From: JANLQX01 sp031423635
GTDB lineage: Bacteria > Actinomycetota > Acidimicrobiia > Acidimicrobiales > JANYDT01
DNA: 64,000 nucleotides
Reading direction: 5' to 3'
Assembly (NCBI GenBank): GCA_031423635.1
Contig: JANPFX010000221.1
Coordinates: forward strand, 29,006-93,005
Shown here: positions 34,475 through 46,622 of the stretch, piece by piece
Numbering within the stretch: the first letter of the stretch is position 1
How the letters are laid out: the number at the start of each line of letters is the position of its first letter
Program-made: the position numbers and the translations under genes
Notes under the pieces: generated by a model
The model's input: only the letters and a program-made list of their open reading frames with translations
What the model was told of the DNA's origin: nothing
Database searches by the model: none

Positions 34475-35218
34475 ATGGACCTGGGTATAGCCGGGCGCAC
34501 GGCGGCGGTTGCTGCGGGCTCAGCCGGTCTCGGATTCGGCTCCGCTCGGGCGCTGGTCGAGAACGGCGTGCGTGTCGCGTTGTGTGGACGAAGCGAGCAA
34601 CGACTGATCGCCGCCGCCCAGTCACTGGGCCCGCTGGCTGTTCCGCTCGTCGCCGACGTGAGCACCGTCGAGGGAGCCGTTGCGTTCGTTGAAGCGGCAC
34701 GCGCTCGACTCGGCCACATCGACATTCTCGTGGCGAACGCCGGAGGTCCCCCGCCGGGGACTTTCGCGTCGACACCGTTGGCGGCCTACCTGCCAGCGAT
34801 CGAGTTGAGCCTGCTCTCAACTGTTGCCATGTGTCAGGCGGTCGTACCCGAGATGCAGTCCCGGCGTTGGGGTCGAATCGTTGCGATCACGTCGATCTCG
34901 GTTCGCCAACCGATTGCCAACCTGGTGCTTTCGAATACGGCGCGTGCGGGACTCACGGGATTCCTCAAGACGCTCGCCCGCGAAGTCGCCCCGGACGGCG
35001 TCACGGTGAACTCCGTGCAACCCGGCGTGCACGCGACGGAGCGGATCTCGAACGTCTACCGATCGATGGCCGATGCCGCAGTAGGAGTGCCGGCAGGCGT
35101 TGTCGGCGATCCGAACGACTTCGGCCAGATCGTGGCGTTCCTCTGTTCAGAGCAGTCTCGTTTCATCACCGGTGCGGCGCTCCCGGTCGATGGTGGGTCC
35201 TACGCCGGCCTGCAATGA
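34475..35218 (+). CDS. SDR-family protein lacking the Tyr-Lys catalytic pair
   Basis: A 247-residue short-chain dehydrogenase fold. The nucleotide-binding turn is AAGSAGLGFGSARALVENG and the NAG motif is present (LVANAGGPPPG), as is GRIVAITSISV with its Ser. At the YxxxK position the sequence reads LSNTARAGLTG, so Tyr is Ser and Lys is Arg. A known BKR-like SDR subgroup has this pattern and no firmly known chemistry. It starts a plus-strand operon; its TGA overlaps the next ATG (ATGA). Confidence 0.85.
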   Translation: MDLGIAGRTAAVAAGSAGLGFGSARALVENGVRVALCGRSEQRLIAAAQSLGPLAVPLVADVSTVEGAVAFVEAARARLGHIDILVANAGGPPPGTFASTPLAAYLPAIELSLLSTVAMCQAVVPEMQSRRWGRIVAITSISVRQPIANLVLSNTARAGLTGFLKTLAREVAPDGVTVNSVQPGVHATERISNVYRSMADAAVGVPAGVVGDPNDFGQIVAFLCSEQSRFITGAALPVDGGSYAGLQ

Positions 35219-36018
35219 CGACGGCACGGATTCTTCTCGCCTCCGGTGGGCCGACGTATGCCCACGACCACGCGACCGCAGCATTGGTCCTGACGGACCT
35301 CCTGACGAGCGCCGGTCATGTCGTCGTAGGAATCACGACCCATCCGGACGACATTCCCGCAGCCGTCGAGCAAACCGCGCCTGACTGCATCGTCTCGCAC
35401 ATGCTCTGGTGGCGAATGCTCGCAGAGCGCTACGACGATCTCAGGGCTACCTGGGCATACGAGGCGTCAGAAGCAGTTCGCAATGCGCTCGAACGTTTCG
35501 TCATCGATGGGGGTGCGTTGGTCGCGTTGCACACGAGCACGATCTGTTTCGACGAATGGCCGGGCTGGGGAGATCTGCTGGGAGCTCAGTGGAACTGGGA
35601 CCGTTCGTTTCATCCTCCGCTTGGTGCGGTGTCGGTTCGTCTGGTGTCGCCTGGAGCGGGCAGTGCTGCGGATCAGGAGACAACGGCTCGATCGAAGCCA
35701 ATGGGTATTCCTGCTCTACTCACGAGTGAAGCGATCGAGGTGGTTGGAGGGCTTGTCGACTACGAAACCGTGGACGAGGTCTACATGCACCTTGATGTTC
35801 GCCACGACGCACAACCACTGGCGTTCGCCCGCCCGCTCGGCGATCCCCTCGCCGCGGAGCACCCGGTCCTGTGGTGTCGCTGCGTCGGTCGCGGTGCGGT
35901 CGCGACGTTCGGCCTTGGGCACGACGCGAGCGCGTTGTCCCACCCGACGACGGCCGAGCTCGTTCGACGATGTGTGGCGTGGACGGTACGATCGACGCGT
36001 GCGTCGTCAGGGCACTAA
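35215..36018 (+). CDS. ThuA-domain protein (trehalose-utilisation-like)
   Basis: A 267-residue protein with a glutamine-amidotransferase-like flavodoxin fold. ARILLASGGPTYAHDHATAA is the start and ERFVIDGGALVALHTSTICF contains the ALH motif of ThuA proteins, then WPGWGDLLGAQW. Related proteins act on 3-keto-glycosides in sugar catabolism. It overlaps the upstream SDR by 4 bp and precedes an amidohydrolase by 44 bp. A role in handling a glycosylated or ring compound is possible but not shown. Confidence 0.8.
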   Translation: MTTARILLASGGPTYAHDHATAALVLTDLLTSAGHVVVGITTHPDDIPAAVEQTAPDCIVSHMLWWRMLAERYDDLRATWAYEASEAVRNALERFVIDGGALVALHTSTICFDEWPGWGDLLGAQWNWDRSFHPPLGAVSVRLVSPGAGSAADQETTARSKPMGIPALLTSEAIEVVGGLVDYETVDEVYMHLDVRHDAQPLAFARPLGDPLAAEHPVLWCRCVGRGAVATFGLGHDASALSHPTTAELVRRCVAWTVRSTRASSGH

Positions 36019-36062
36019 CGACCACTAGAGAACCGGTGGCCGGGCCATCCGAAGGAGCAGCA

Positions 36063-37379
36063 ATGAGCACGATGGTGATCACCGGCGCGATGGTGATCGA
36101 TGGAACCGGCGCGGCGCCGCATCCCGCTGACGTCCATGTGTCCGGCGATCGCATCGTGGCGGTCACCCGGACGTCTGAGCAGTCTGCACCGGCCCCTGGA
36201 GCGAGAATCGTCGACGCCACCGGATGCACGGTGATGCCGGGCCTGATCGACGCCCATACCCACGTGACCCTCGGCGAACCTGCTTCGAACGACGAACTGT
36301 TCTTCCGGCGCGAACCTGCAAGTGCGGCGATCATCGCTGCGGCCAACGTTCGCAAGTTGCTCCTTGCCGGTGTCACATCGTTCCTTGATGCCGATGGCCT
36401 CTACGGCATTGGCCCGGCATTGCGCGACTGCATCAACGCAGGGATCGTTCCCGGCCCGAGCATGAAGTCCGGACACCACGCGCTCATGACAGCCGTTGGA
36501 GGTACTGCTGGTCGGCTCATCCCTGATGAAGGGACGGCGGGCTACGCAGAAGTCGTGCATGACCGCGACGACATGGTGCGTGTGGTCCGGCGGCAGATCA
36601 AAGAGGGAGCCGATTGCATCAAGGTGCATGTGACGGGCTCGGTTCCGAGCCGTCGCGGTGAGTTGTGCGTGTGGAAGCGCAGCGAGCTCGAAGTCGTCTG
36701 TGAAACAGCGCACGAACTCGGCGCTTGGGTGCTCGGACACTGCCGCAGTCAGGAGTCGACCCTGCTCGCAGCCCAGACCGGGATCGACGTGATCTACCAC
36801 GGGTCGTACCTCGATGAAGCGTGCATCGACGCGATGCTCGAGGCTGGTTCGCTGCTGGTTCCCACGTGGACCTTCCTGGCCAATCTCGCCGACTACGGCT
36901 CCAAGGCCGGCGCCGGTGCGATGGCTCTCGACTGGTTCGCCAGCGAGATCGAAGCAACGGCGAAGATGACCCGCGTTGCCTACGACCGTGGCGTGCCGAT
37001 TGCGTGTGGAACCGAGACCGGGTTCAGCGTGACGCCGATCGGTGAGTGGCATGCCCGAGAGATGGAAGTGTTTGTCCACCAGATGGGCATCACCCCGCTG
37101 GAGGCGATCACCTGCGGGACCCGCAACGGTGCCATCGCCACCCGCGAGCAGGGCGAGACCGGCGTTGTGGAGGTCGGTATGCGCGCCGATCTTCTTGTGG
37201 TTGACGGTGATCCGTCGGAGGACATCGCAATCCTGCAGGATCGGTCGAAGCTGCGTAACGTGATCTGTCGCGGCGAAGACGTCGATCTGACCCCCATTCC
37301 GGAGCGCCGTGACCTGCCGGGAGAACGCTCGATGTCATGGACCGCTGTCCCGTTGACGCAGGCGGTTGCCCGATCGTGA
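36063..37379 (+). CDS. Amidohydrolase (imidazolonepropionase-like metal-dependent hydrolase)
   Basis: A 438-residue TIM-barrel hydrolase. The first metal site is GLIDAHTHVTLG (H-x-H), the bridging Lys is in CIKVHVTGSV, further His are in LGHCRSQES and YHGSYLD, and the final acid region is CGTETGF, with Glu where Asp is usual. The flanking beta-sandwich holds VIDGTGAAP and GMRADLLVVDGDP. It hydrolyses an amide, lactam or lactone ring. GAAGGAG precedes the ATG. Its stop overlaps the next start (GTGA). Confidence 0.88.
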   Translation: MSTMVITGAMVIDGTGAAPHPADVHVSGDRIVAVTRTSEQSAPAPGARIVDATGCTVMPGLIDAHTHVTLGEPASNDELFFRREPASAAIIAAANVRKLLLAGVTSFLDADGLYGIGPALRDCINAGIVPGPSMKSGHHALMTAVGGTAGRLIPDEGTAGYAEVVHDRDDMVRVVRRQIKEGADCIKVHVTGSVPSRRGELCVWKRSELEVVCETAHELGAWVLGHCRSQESTLLAAQTGIDVIYHGSYLDEACIDAMLEAGSLLVPTWTFLANLADYGSKAGAGAMALDWFASEIEATAKMTRVAYDRGVPIACGTETGFSVTPIGEWHAREMEVFVHQMGITPLEAITCGTRNGAIATREQGETGVVEVGMRADLLVVDGDPSEDIAILQDRSKLRNVICRGEDVDLTPIPERRDLPGERSMSWTAVPLTQAVARS

Positions 37380-38155
37380 GCACTCCGATCGCCATCGTCA
37401 CGGGTGCCGGGCGCGGACTCGGCCTGGCCATCGCCGATCGTCTGCGCGCTGATGGGTTTGAAACGATCGGGCTCGACGTCGACGGAGCCGCGGGCACCAT
37501 CGTGTGCGACGTCACCGATCACGCTGCGGTCGAAGTGATGATCGCCTCCCTGTCGGCGGCTCCGGCCGCTGTCGTGAACAACGCTGGCATCGTTCGGTTC
37601 GGGTCGCTACTCGACGTGAGCGACGCCGAGTTTCGCCGTGTCGTCGACGTGAACCTCACCGGCACCTTCACCATCGCTCGCCTTGCGGCTCGCCGGATGG
37701 TGGCCGACGGTGTGCACGGGTCGATCGTGAACATCACCTCAATCAATGGGGTGTCACCGGGTCTGAACTCCGGGGCCTATGGCGCGACGAAGGCCGCTGT
37801 GGCCCTGCTCACCCGACAGATGGCGTTGGAATGGGGGCCACACGGAATCCGAGTGAACGCTGTGGCCCCGGGGCTGATCGACGCCGGAATGTCGGAGCCG
37901 ATCTACGCCGACCCCGAAGCACGGGTGGCTCGCGCGGGTCGGGTCCCGCTCGGTCGTCTGGGAACGTCGGACGACATTGCTTCGGCGGTGTCGTTCCTGG
38001 TCTCCGATCAGGCGGCCTACATCACGGGCACCGAGATGATCGTTGACGGAGGGGTGGTGCAGAGCGCGATCTCCTCGCTCCCTCGGCCCAAGGCCGTTGA
38101 CGGAGTCGGCGGCGTGCCGAACGCTGCCGCCAGCAACGGGACCGTCCATGCGTGA
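37376..38155 (+). CDS. SDR-family oxidoreductase, FabG-like
   Basis: A 259-residue classical SDR with the complete catalytic set: TGAGRGLGLAIADRL for NAD(P), VVNNAGIVRFG, Ser in IVNITSING and the YxxxK motif in GAYGATKAAVALL. AAYITGTEMIVDGG closes the domain. It starts with the GTG overlapping the amidohydrolase stop. The reaction is probably oxidation of a secondary alcohol made by the cluster's oxygenases, by inference. It overlaps the next gene by 8 bp. Confidence 0.9.
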   Translation: MSTPIAIVTGAGRGLGLAIADRLRADGFETIGLDVDGAAGTIVCDVTDHAAVEVMIASLSAAPAAVVNNAGIVRFGSLLDVSDAEFRRVVDVNLTGTFTIARLAARRMVADGVHGSIVNITSINGVSPGLNSGAYGATKAAVALLTRQMALEWGPHGIRVNAVAPGLIDAGMSEPIYADPEARVARAGRVPLGRLGTSDDIASAVSFLVSDQAAYITGTEMIVDGGVVQSAISSLPRPKAVDGVGGVPNAAASNGTVHA

Positions 38156-38909
38156 CGTCGCTGGCATGTCGGTGTTGGTCACCGGCGGCGGCTCCGGGAT
38201 CGGTGCGGCTACCGCCGCCCGTTTTGCATCGCTAGGCGCAAAGGTAACGATCAGCGGACGCCGGGTCGAAAAGCTTGCGTCCGTCGTGGACGCCATTGGC
38301 ACCAACTGTCGGAGCGTCGTTGGTGACGTCACGCTGGCCGCCGATCGGACGGCGATGATCAACGCAGCAGCGGAGTTCGGTGGCGGTCTCGACGTGCTCG
38401 TGAACAACGCCGGCAACATGGTTCGCGCGTCGGTGGCGGAGTGGGACGAAGAGGCGATTCTCTCGGTGCTCAACTCCAACGTGGTCGCCGGCATGATGCT
38501 CGTGCAATCCGCACTTCCGCATCTGCTCGCGCGACGCGGTTGCGTGGTGTTCGTGAGTTCCGTGTACACCACACGGGCCTTTCCCGGAGCGGCGCCCTAT
38601 GCCGTGACGAAGGGTGCGGTCGAAACGCTGACCGCCGTCCTCGCGAGCGAACTCGGTCCCCAGGGCGTGCGGGTCTCGTGCGTGCGACCGGGAGCGGTAT
38701 TCACCGAAATCAACCAGCGCGCTGGACTGTGGGACGACGATGCAGCGTTGGCGAGGCTGCAGAGCATGGCCTCGGCGCACGCACTCGGCCGTATCGGCAC
38801 CACCGACGAGATCGCCGAAGCCATTGAGTTCGTGTCGCGCTCCGAGTGGATCACCGGCGACGTGGTGAGCGTCGACGGTGGCCTCGGGCTCGGCCATACC
38901 CACACCTGA
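38148..38909 (+). CDS. SDR-family oxidoreductase
   Basis: A 253-residue classical SDR: VLVTGGGSGIGAATAARFAS, VNNAGNMVRAS, VVFVSSVYTTRA and the intact active site in APYAVTKGAVETL. WITGDVVSVDGGLG ends the fold. The ATG lies 8 bp before the end of the preceding SDR, so they are co-translated. Three SDRs in one operon suggest successive alcohol or ketone steps. Confidence 0.9.
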   Translation: MRDVAGMSVLVTGGGSGIGAATAARFASLGAKVTISGRRVEKLASVVDAIGTNCRSVVGDVTLAADRTAMINAAAEFGGGLDVLVNNAGNMVRASVAEWDEEAILSVLNSNVVAGMMLVQSALPHLLARRGCVVFVSSVYTTRAFPGAAPYAVTKGAVETLTAVLASELGPQGVRVSCVRPGAVFTEINQRAGLWDDDAALARLQSMASAHALGRIGTTDEIAEAIEFVSRSEWITGDVVSVDGGLGLGHTHT

Positions 38910-38938
38910 GATCGTTCTCGTTTCTTTCGGAGGTCATC

Positions 38939-40150
38939 ATGTCGACACCAACCATCGTCACCATCACGGGTCTCGACGAAGCAAGGGAGATCTACCGACA
39001 CAAGGACATGGCGCAGGCACTCTACGACGAGGGCGAGATCATGAACGGTGTGCTCGTCAATCTGCATGGTGATGACCACCGCAGCCGTCGGCGTTTGGAG
39101 AATCGGCTCTTTCGCCGTGACACCCTCGATCACTACGAGCACGAACGATTTCCTCCGATCATCAACGCCACCCTCGCCCCCCACGTCGCCGCCGGGTCCA
39201 GTGAGCTCGTCACGTTGAGCCATCAGCTGATGATGAACCTCGCCGCGTTCAATGCCGGTGTCGACCGCCCGACCGGCACGGCGGCCGAGACGCACCGGCT
39301 CTACGCCCAGATGATGAAGTTCATCGAGGGCGCCACGATCGCGCACTCCACGCGTGACAAGGCCGTTGTGAACGGCGAAGTGGCTGAAGCAATGGGCCGC
39401 TTCCAGACGGAGTTTCTCGACCCATCGATCGAGCGTCGCCGGGCCCTCATTGACGATGTTGGCGCAGGACGAGCCTCCGAGTCATCGCTGCCACGTGACG
39501 TGCTGACCGTGCTCCTCCGCAACATCGACCAGCTCCCGCTTCCGGCCGACATCATCCAGCGCGAGATCGCGTTCTTCCTTCTCGCCGGGGCGCATACGAG
39601 CGCAACGGCATTCACCAGATCCCTCGACAACATCTTCACGTGGATAGCGTCCCACCCGGACGATGAGGATCGTTTACGCGCTGATCGTTTGTTCGTGCAG
39701 CGGTGCGTGCATGAGACGGTTCGTTTGCAACCATCGAGTCCGGTCGCGCAACGCTGGGCCCGTTCGGAGGTCACGCGTAAGGACGGTTCCGTGATTCGTT
39801 CGGGATCGAAGGTCGTGATCGACCTCATGTCGGTCAACCGTGACCCCTCGATCTTCGGAGACGACGCTGCGGTGTTCAATCCGCACCGCGTCGTGAGCCG
39901 TGACGACGTAGGTCCTTTCGGGCTGTCGTTTGGGCACGGGATGCATCATTGCATCGGTCAGGAATTGGCCGCCGGCGTTCTGCTCGGCGAAGGAGACGAC
40001 CCCAGCAACCATCTCTTCGGCCTCGCCACGATTGCCGTGCAGGCAATGATCGACCGCGGCGCGCGTCGCAACCCGACCAACCCACCAGTCATCGATGCCG
40101 CAACCAGCCGCCCTTACTGGTCCAGCTATCCGGTGGTCTTCAACGCGTGA
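38939..40150 (+). CDS. Cytochrome P450 (first of two paralogues)
   Basis: A 403-residue soluble bacterial P450. The heme loop is SFGHGMHHCIG with Cys338, the I-helix AGAHTSA keeps the acid/alcohol-type Thr220, and E-x-x-R is HETVR at 259-262. NLHGDDHRSRRRLENRLFRR is shared almost intact with the P450 at 49828, so the two are paralogues. TTTCGGAGG precedes the ATG by a few nt. It closes the SDR-hydrolase operon. The 3Fe-4S ferredoxin at 52062 is a plausible electron donor. Confidence 0.93.
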   Translation: MSTPTIVTITGLDEAREIYRHKDMAQALYDEGEIMNGVLVNLHGDDHRSRRRLENRLFRRDTLDHYEHERFPPIINATLAPHVAAGSSELVTLSHQLMMNLAAFNAGVDRPTGTAAETHRLYAQMMKFIEGATIAHSTRDKAVVNGEVAEAMGRFQTEFLDPSIERRRALIDDVGAGRASESSLPRDVLTVLLRNIDQLPLPADIIQREIAFFLLAGAHTSATAFTRSLDNIFTWIASHPDDEDRLRADRLFVQRCVHETVRLQPSSPVAQRWARSEVTRKDGSVIRSGSKVVIDLMSVNRDPSIFGDDAAVFNPHRVVSRDDVGPFGLSFGHGMHHCIGQELAAGVLLGEGDDPSNHLFGLATIAVQAMIDRGARRNPTNPPVIDAATSRPYWSSYPVVFNA

Positions 40151-40191
40151 TGAACGATCCCATCAACTCGGCGCGCAGAAGCGTTCGACCG

Positions 40192-41301
40192 TCAGCTGCC
40201 GGCAGGTAGCGCGGGGCTGAGGTCGAGGCGCTCGGCGAATGGCACGGCGCGCCTCCACATCGTGAGGAACAATTCCTCGCCGCGTTTGTTGGCGGTGTCA
40301 AGGGTTGCCATGGTGACCACTCCCAGCACCGAAAAGAACAGACCGATGCCGCGCATCTGGTGCAGCAGTACATCGAGGCTCGGCGGCGTTGCGCCGGCCG
40401 CTCGGTACTCGGCCAAGTACAGATCGACGAGTTCGTCGAAGTTCCCGCATGACACCTCGGGGTCAAGACTGAGGGCGAGGAAGTAGTACAGGTCTGTGGC
40501 GCCGGGCCCGCGGCTGGTGAGTTGCCAGTCGAGGAACGCGAAATCGGCGAGCGGCGCGGTCGGGGAGAAGACGATGTTGTCGGTTCGGAAGTCACCATGG
40601 GTGACGGTTCCCGGCTGGGAGGCGTAGTCGGCCACCCAGGAGAGAGCGTGCGGGGCGAACCGCTGTCCCCAATCCAGCATGTATTCGGGCACCATGTGGC
40701 CGTAGCGGGCCGTGGCAATCGGTAGGCAGTCGTCGTACATCGCCAGCATTCCGGAGTTTGATGGGTCGTCGATGCGAGGTAGCCACTCGAGGTCGTCTGC
40801 TCGCCCATCGCTCCATCGGGCATGGATTTTCGCCATTGCGGTGATCAGGGTGCGCGCCTGTTCGAGGCTGCACGGTTGGAGTTGATCCCCGACATCGTAT
40901 GTGTGCATATCTTCGAGGAGAAGACACCATTGCTGGGTGTCGACATCGGCTCCGTTGTAGAAGCACGCTGGCACTCGGACGGGGCTGTCCTTCGCGAGGT
41001 GGCGGTAGAAGCCGGATTCCTTTTCGTAGAGGCGAAGCATCGTGCCGATCATCCGGCCGCCGGGATCTTGGGTCGGAATCTTGGAGACCACCGATGTCGG
41101 CGCCCCGGCTGCGACCGCTGCGACCGGGTCCTCGTACGACAACGCGATCCGATGGATCTCGCCGATGAAGCCGACTCCTTCACCGATACGGCTGAACTCG
41201 ACCGCAGTGACAGCAACCGGGCTCACGCCCGACTCGGCGAACACGCCGCTGAGCCATTCGGGCGTCATGTCTTCGACGCGTGTGGGGATCGCCTGAGTCA
41301 T
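40192..41301 (-). CDS. Phosphotransferase family protein (APH / ecdysteroid-kinase-like)
   Basis: A 369-residue kinase-fold protein. CLLLEDMHTYDVGDQ is the hinge region, VTHGDFRTDNIVF is the Brenner-type catalytic loop (H-G-D-x-x-x-x-N) and FAFLDWQLTSRGPGATDL carries the metal-binding Asp. Relatives phosphorylate aminoglycosides, choline or ecdysteroids. TATGCT (41308-41313) lies 6 nt before the ATG, so it is probably leaderless. It lies at the end of the minus-strand run that includes the Cox-like genes and importer, 136 bp after CoxM. Confidence 0.82.
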   Translation of the reverse strand: MTQAIPTRVEDMTPEWLSGVFAESGVSPVAVTAVEFSRIGEGVGFIGEIHRIALSYEDPVAAVAAGAPTSVVSKIPTQDPGGRMIGTMLRLYEKESGFYRHLAKDSPVRVPACFYNGADVDTQQWCLLLEDMHTYDVGDQLQPCSLEQARTLITAMAKIHARWSDGRADDLEWLPRIDDPSNSGMLAMYDDCLPIATARYGHMVPEYMLDWGQRFAPHALSWVADYASQPGTVTHGDFRTDNIVFSPTAPLADFAFLDWQLTSRGPGATDLYYFLALSLDPEVSCGNFDELVDLYLAEYRAAGATPPSLDVLLHQMRGIGLFFSVLGVVTMATLDTANKRGEELFLTMWRRAVPFAERLDLSPALPAGS

Positions 41302-41437
41302 CGCGGAAGCATAGGACTGCGTGGTCGCTGGTGCTCAGTCGAGGCACCCCGGGACGATGACGCATTCGCGGTGATGACGATCAGGCTTGCGACGGGTTGT
41401 CGGTGGCCTCACCCTGGTCGACAGTTGGTCCGGCGTG

Positions 41438-42277
41438 TCAGTGGCGGTTCGAACTGCCCATTGCCGCATCGCGAAGTGCATCGGCAACCAGCACTCGAGC
41501 GAGGTGGCGGCGGTACGCGGATGAACCGCGTAGATCGGCGGGTGGGTCGGAGCCCTCGTCTGCTAGCGCTGCCGCGTCGGCCAAGGACGCTCCGGCTGCC
41601 AACGCGGCCTCGGTGCCACGTGCGCGAATGACCTGGGTCGCCATGGACGCCAAGGCGACGCGTCCGCCGCATGCGGCTGCGCCGACCAGAGCCCAGTCCT
41701 GGGAGCGGATGGTGAACTTCTGGTACGACCAACCGATGCCGCGCGCGCTCGGTAGCCGAATCTCGGTGAGGACCTCGTCGGCTGCGATGGTCGAGGTCCA
41801 GAATCCGATGAAGAGGTCATCGAAAGCGATTTCTCGTTCGCCGTTGGACCCGATGACGACCACTCTCGCGTCGAGGGCGAGGAGTGCACAGGACACGTCG
41901 CTTGCTGGGTCGGCGTGGGCCACGCCACCCCCGAGTGTGCCCCTGTTGCGCACCTGGGGGTCGCCGACGAGGGATGCAGCGCGAGCGAGGATTGGAGCGT
42001 GCTCCTGCACGATCGGTGATGCTGCGACATCGCGATACGTGGCCATCGCGTCGATGACCAGTTCCGTCCCACTGCCAGCCGGTTCAGTGTGGATTTTCCG
42101 GATCCCGAGCCCGGCCAGATCGAGCAGAACCGTGGGCGCAGCGAGGCGCAACTTCATGAGTGGCAGGAGCGACTGTCCGCCGGCGATTACCTTCGCTTCG
42201 TCACCGTACTCAGTGAGCGCGCTGATCGTCTCCTCGATCGAAGTGACTGCGATGTAGCGAAATGGCGCGGGTATCAC
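41438..42277 (-). CDS. Molybdenum hydroxylase FAD-binding (medium) subunit, CoxM-like
   Basis: A 279-residue FAD subunit of the xanthine dehydrogenase / CO dehydrogenase family. The FAD-binding motifs are VIAGGQSLLPLMKLRL and VRNRGTLGGGVAHADPASD. The GTG at 42277 overlaps the CoxS stop (GTGA). It carries electrons between the 2Fe-2S subunit and the external acceptor. Confidence 0.93.
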   Translation of the reverse strand: MIPAPFRYIAVTSIEETISALTEYGDEAKVIAGGQSLLPLMKLRLAAPTVLLDLAGLGIRKIHTEPAGSGTELVIDAMATYRDVAASPIVQEHAPILARAASLVGDPQVRNRGTLGGGVAHADPASDVSCALLALDARVVVIGSNGEREIAFDDLFIGFWTSTIAADEVLTEIRLPSARGIGWSYQKFTIRSQDWALVGAAACGGRVALASMATQVIRARGTEAALAAGASLADAAALADEGSDPPADLRGSSAYRRHLARVLVADALRDAAMGSSNRH

Positions 42278-42782
42278 GGCGATACTCCGTTCGGAGGAGG
42301 GGATCCGTGCTCCGCCGCCCACCGGATCGACTCGACGATCATTTGGTAACCGGTGCAGCGGCAGATATTGCCTTCGAGTGCTTCACGGATCTCGGTTTCG
42401 CTCGGATCAGGGTTCTCTGCCAGCAGAGCGGTTGACGCCATCACCATGCCCGGGGTGCAATAGCCACACTGCAGTCCGTGGCATTGGCGAAATCCTTCCT
42501 GTAGCGCGCTGCGGCCATCGAACGGTCCGTCGACCCCTTCGATAGTGCGGACCGAACGACCCTGCGTTTGCACGGCGAGCACGGTGCAGCTCTTTACCGC
42601 GTCGCCGTCGAGCAGCACGGTGCACGCACCACAGTTCGACGTGTCGCAACCCACGTGCGTCCCCGTGAGGCGCAGGTGCTCCCGCAACAGGTGCACGAGG
42701 AGCGTGCGGTCTTCGACTTCATAGCGAACGCTCTTCCCGTTGACGTCGACGTTCACCAGGGTCTTCGGATGCTCGGCGAAAT

Positions 42783-42786
<4 letters not shown>
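42274..42786 (-). CDS. Molybdenum hydroxylase 2Fe-2S (small) subunit, CoxS-like
   Basis: A 170-residue subunit with two 2Fe-2S clusters. The plant-type cluster is GCDTSNCGACTVLLDG plus a later Cys (VKSC), and the second cluster lies in CHGLQCGYCTPG and ICRCTGY. The ATG at 42786 overlaps the CoxL stop by 4 bp. Gene order is L-S-M. Confidence 0.95.
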
Positions 42787-45119
<2,333 letters not shown>

Positions 45120-45236
45120 GATCGGACCGCTGCTGAATAGTGTCGGGGGCTCATGGGCGCTCCGGTCGGAGTGGTGATCGGAAGGGTGTTGCGAGCAGAG
45201 AAGCGCAGCGGAGCAGCGCAGCGCAATGAGGAGGGC

Positions 45237-46622
45237 TCATGGCTTGAGGTGGTTCCCTTCCTTGTCCTGTGGATCGAACCACCACTGCTCGGCATTGTCC
45301 TTCGACTGTTCCGTGCGGGGCCGTCCCCATCCGAGGAACTTGCCGAGGAACTGATCCGGACCGCTCTCCTCGCGCCGCCACCAACGTCTCTCACCGCCAT
45401 GGACCTTCTTGCGATAGGACGAGAATCCAACGGCCACGATCAGCGCAACTCCGAAGAAGAGGCTCTCCACCCAGGTCTGGGCCACGCCGGCGAGTTGGAG
45501 ACCCTTCACGCCGCTCTGCAGCACGAACACGGCAAGCACGGTCCCCCACACGTTGAAGCGGCGCTTGAACTGCGTGGCCCCGAGGAACGCTGCGGCGAAC
45601 GCCGGAAGAAGATACGGCGATCCGGACTGTGCCTGCGTCGAGCCGTACTGAGATGCCAGCAGCACGCCAGCGAAGGCCGACGCCACCGCCGAGACGACGA
45701 GCGCGCCCCACGTGTAGCGATCGACCTGGACGCCGGCGAGACGGGCCGCCTCACGTCCGCCGCCGGTGGCGAACAGGTACCGGCCGAGTGCGGTGTGCTC
45801 GAGCACGAACCAACCGGCCACGGCAAGGATGAGTGCGTAGAGCACGGTTTTGTTCACGCCGGCGCCGAGTTGGCGCGTAAGTGACTTGAACGAATCGCTG
45901 AAGCCCAGAATCGACTTGTTCTTGGACAGCCATACCGCAAACGCCGTGAAGATCGAACTGGTCCCAAGAGTGGCGATGAACGAGTCGATCTTCACCTTCA
46001 CCACCAGAAATCCGTTGATGAGGCCGATAACGAGGCCTGATCCAAGAGCGAGTGCGATGCCGATGGCGATCGGCCATCCCTGGTTCACCAATGCCCAACT
46101 CACCACGATCGCCGATGTCGAAACCGACGCAGCGATGGACAGGTCGAAGACTCCCGCCGACAACGGGATCAACAGGCCGAGCGCCACGACGGTGAGGATG
46201 GCCTGCTGATTGAGCACCGAACGATGGGTCAGCCATGTCGTCCAGGTGTCGGGCACCCACAGCATGAACACCGCCCACGACAGCGCGTAGAGATACACGA
46301 CGCCGATATTTCGGGGGTGGAGTTTGTGCCAGCGAAACGGTGAACGTTTTGTCTCGAATCGACTGTCCACACGCTCGGTCGGCTCGGTGTGTTTCATCAC
46401 CATCGTGGGACGTCGGGTGAGCCAATGCTTCTTCATCGCCGGGCGAGCGATGACATCACCGGTTCGTTCATCGAATTGGACCGTGCGCTTCGACAGGTCA
46501 CGCCGCGATGCCGCCTCCACGCGTTTCGCTCGGGCAAAGGTAGACGCCTCTCGAACGAACTTCGGGGCGCGCCGATCATCTCGGGATGTTTTTGGTACAC
46601 GGTTGTCGGTGTCGCTGCTCAT
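45237..46622 (-). CDS. CUT2-type sugar ABC importer permease, long termini
   Basis: A 461-residue permease, well above the ~320 residues of RbsC. A charged N-terminal extension (1-105) precedes the first helix IGVVYLYALSWAVFMLWV. The core has LSAGVFDLSIAASVSTSAIV and NGFLVVKVKIDSFIATLGTS, the RbsC-type coupling region, and GREAARLAGVQVDRY. A ~57-residue charged, Trp-rich C-terminal tail follows the last helix. The ATG overlaps the ATPase stop (ATGA), so the two are co-translated. Confidence 0.88.
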   Translation of the reverse strand: MSSDTDNRVPKTSRDDRRAPKFVREASTFARAKRVEAASRRDLSKRTVQFDERTGDVIARPAMKKHWLTRRPTMVMKHTEPTERVDSRFETKRSPFRWHKLHPRNIGVVYLYALSWAVFMLWVPDTWTTWLTHRSVLNQQAILTVVALGLLIPLSAGVFDLSIAASVSTSAIVVSWALVNQGWPIAIGIALALGSGLVIGLINGFLVVKVKIDSFIATLGTSSIFTAFAVWLSKNKSILGFSDSFKSLTRQLGAGVNKTVLYALILAVAGWFVLEHTALGRYLFATGGGREAARLAGVQVDRYTWGALVVSAVASAFAGVLLASQYGSTQAQSGSPYLLPAFAAAFLGATQFKRRFNVWGTVLAVFVLQSGVKGLQLAGVAQTWVESLFFGVALIVAVGFSSYRKKVHGGERRWWRREESGPDQFLGKFLGWGRPRTEQSKDNAEQWWFDPQDKEGNHLKP

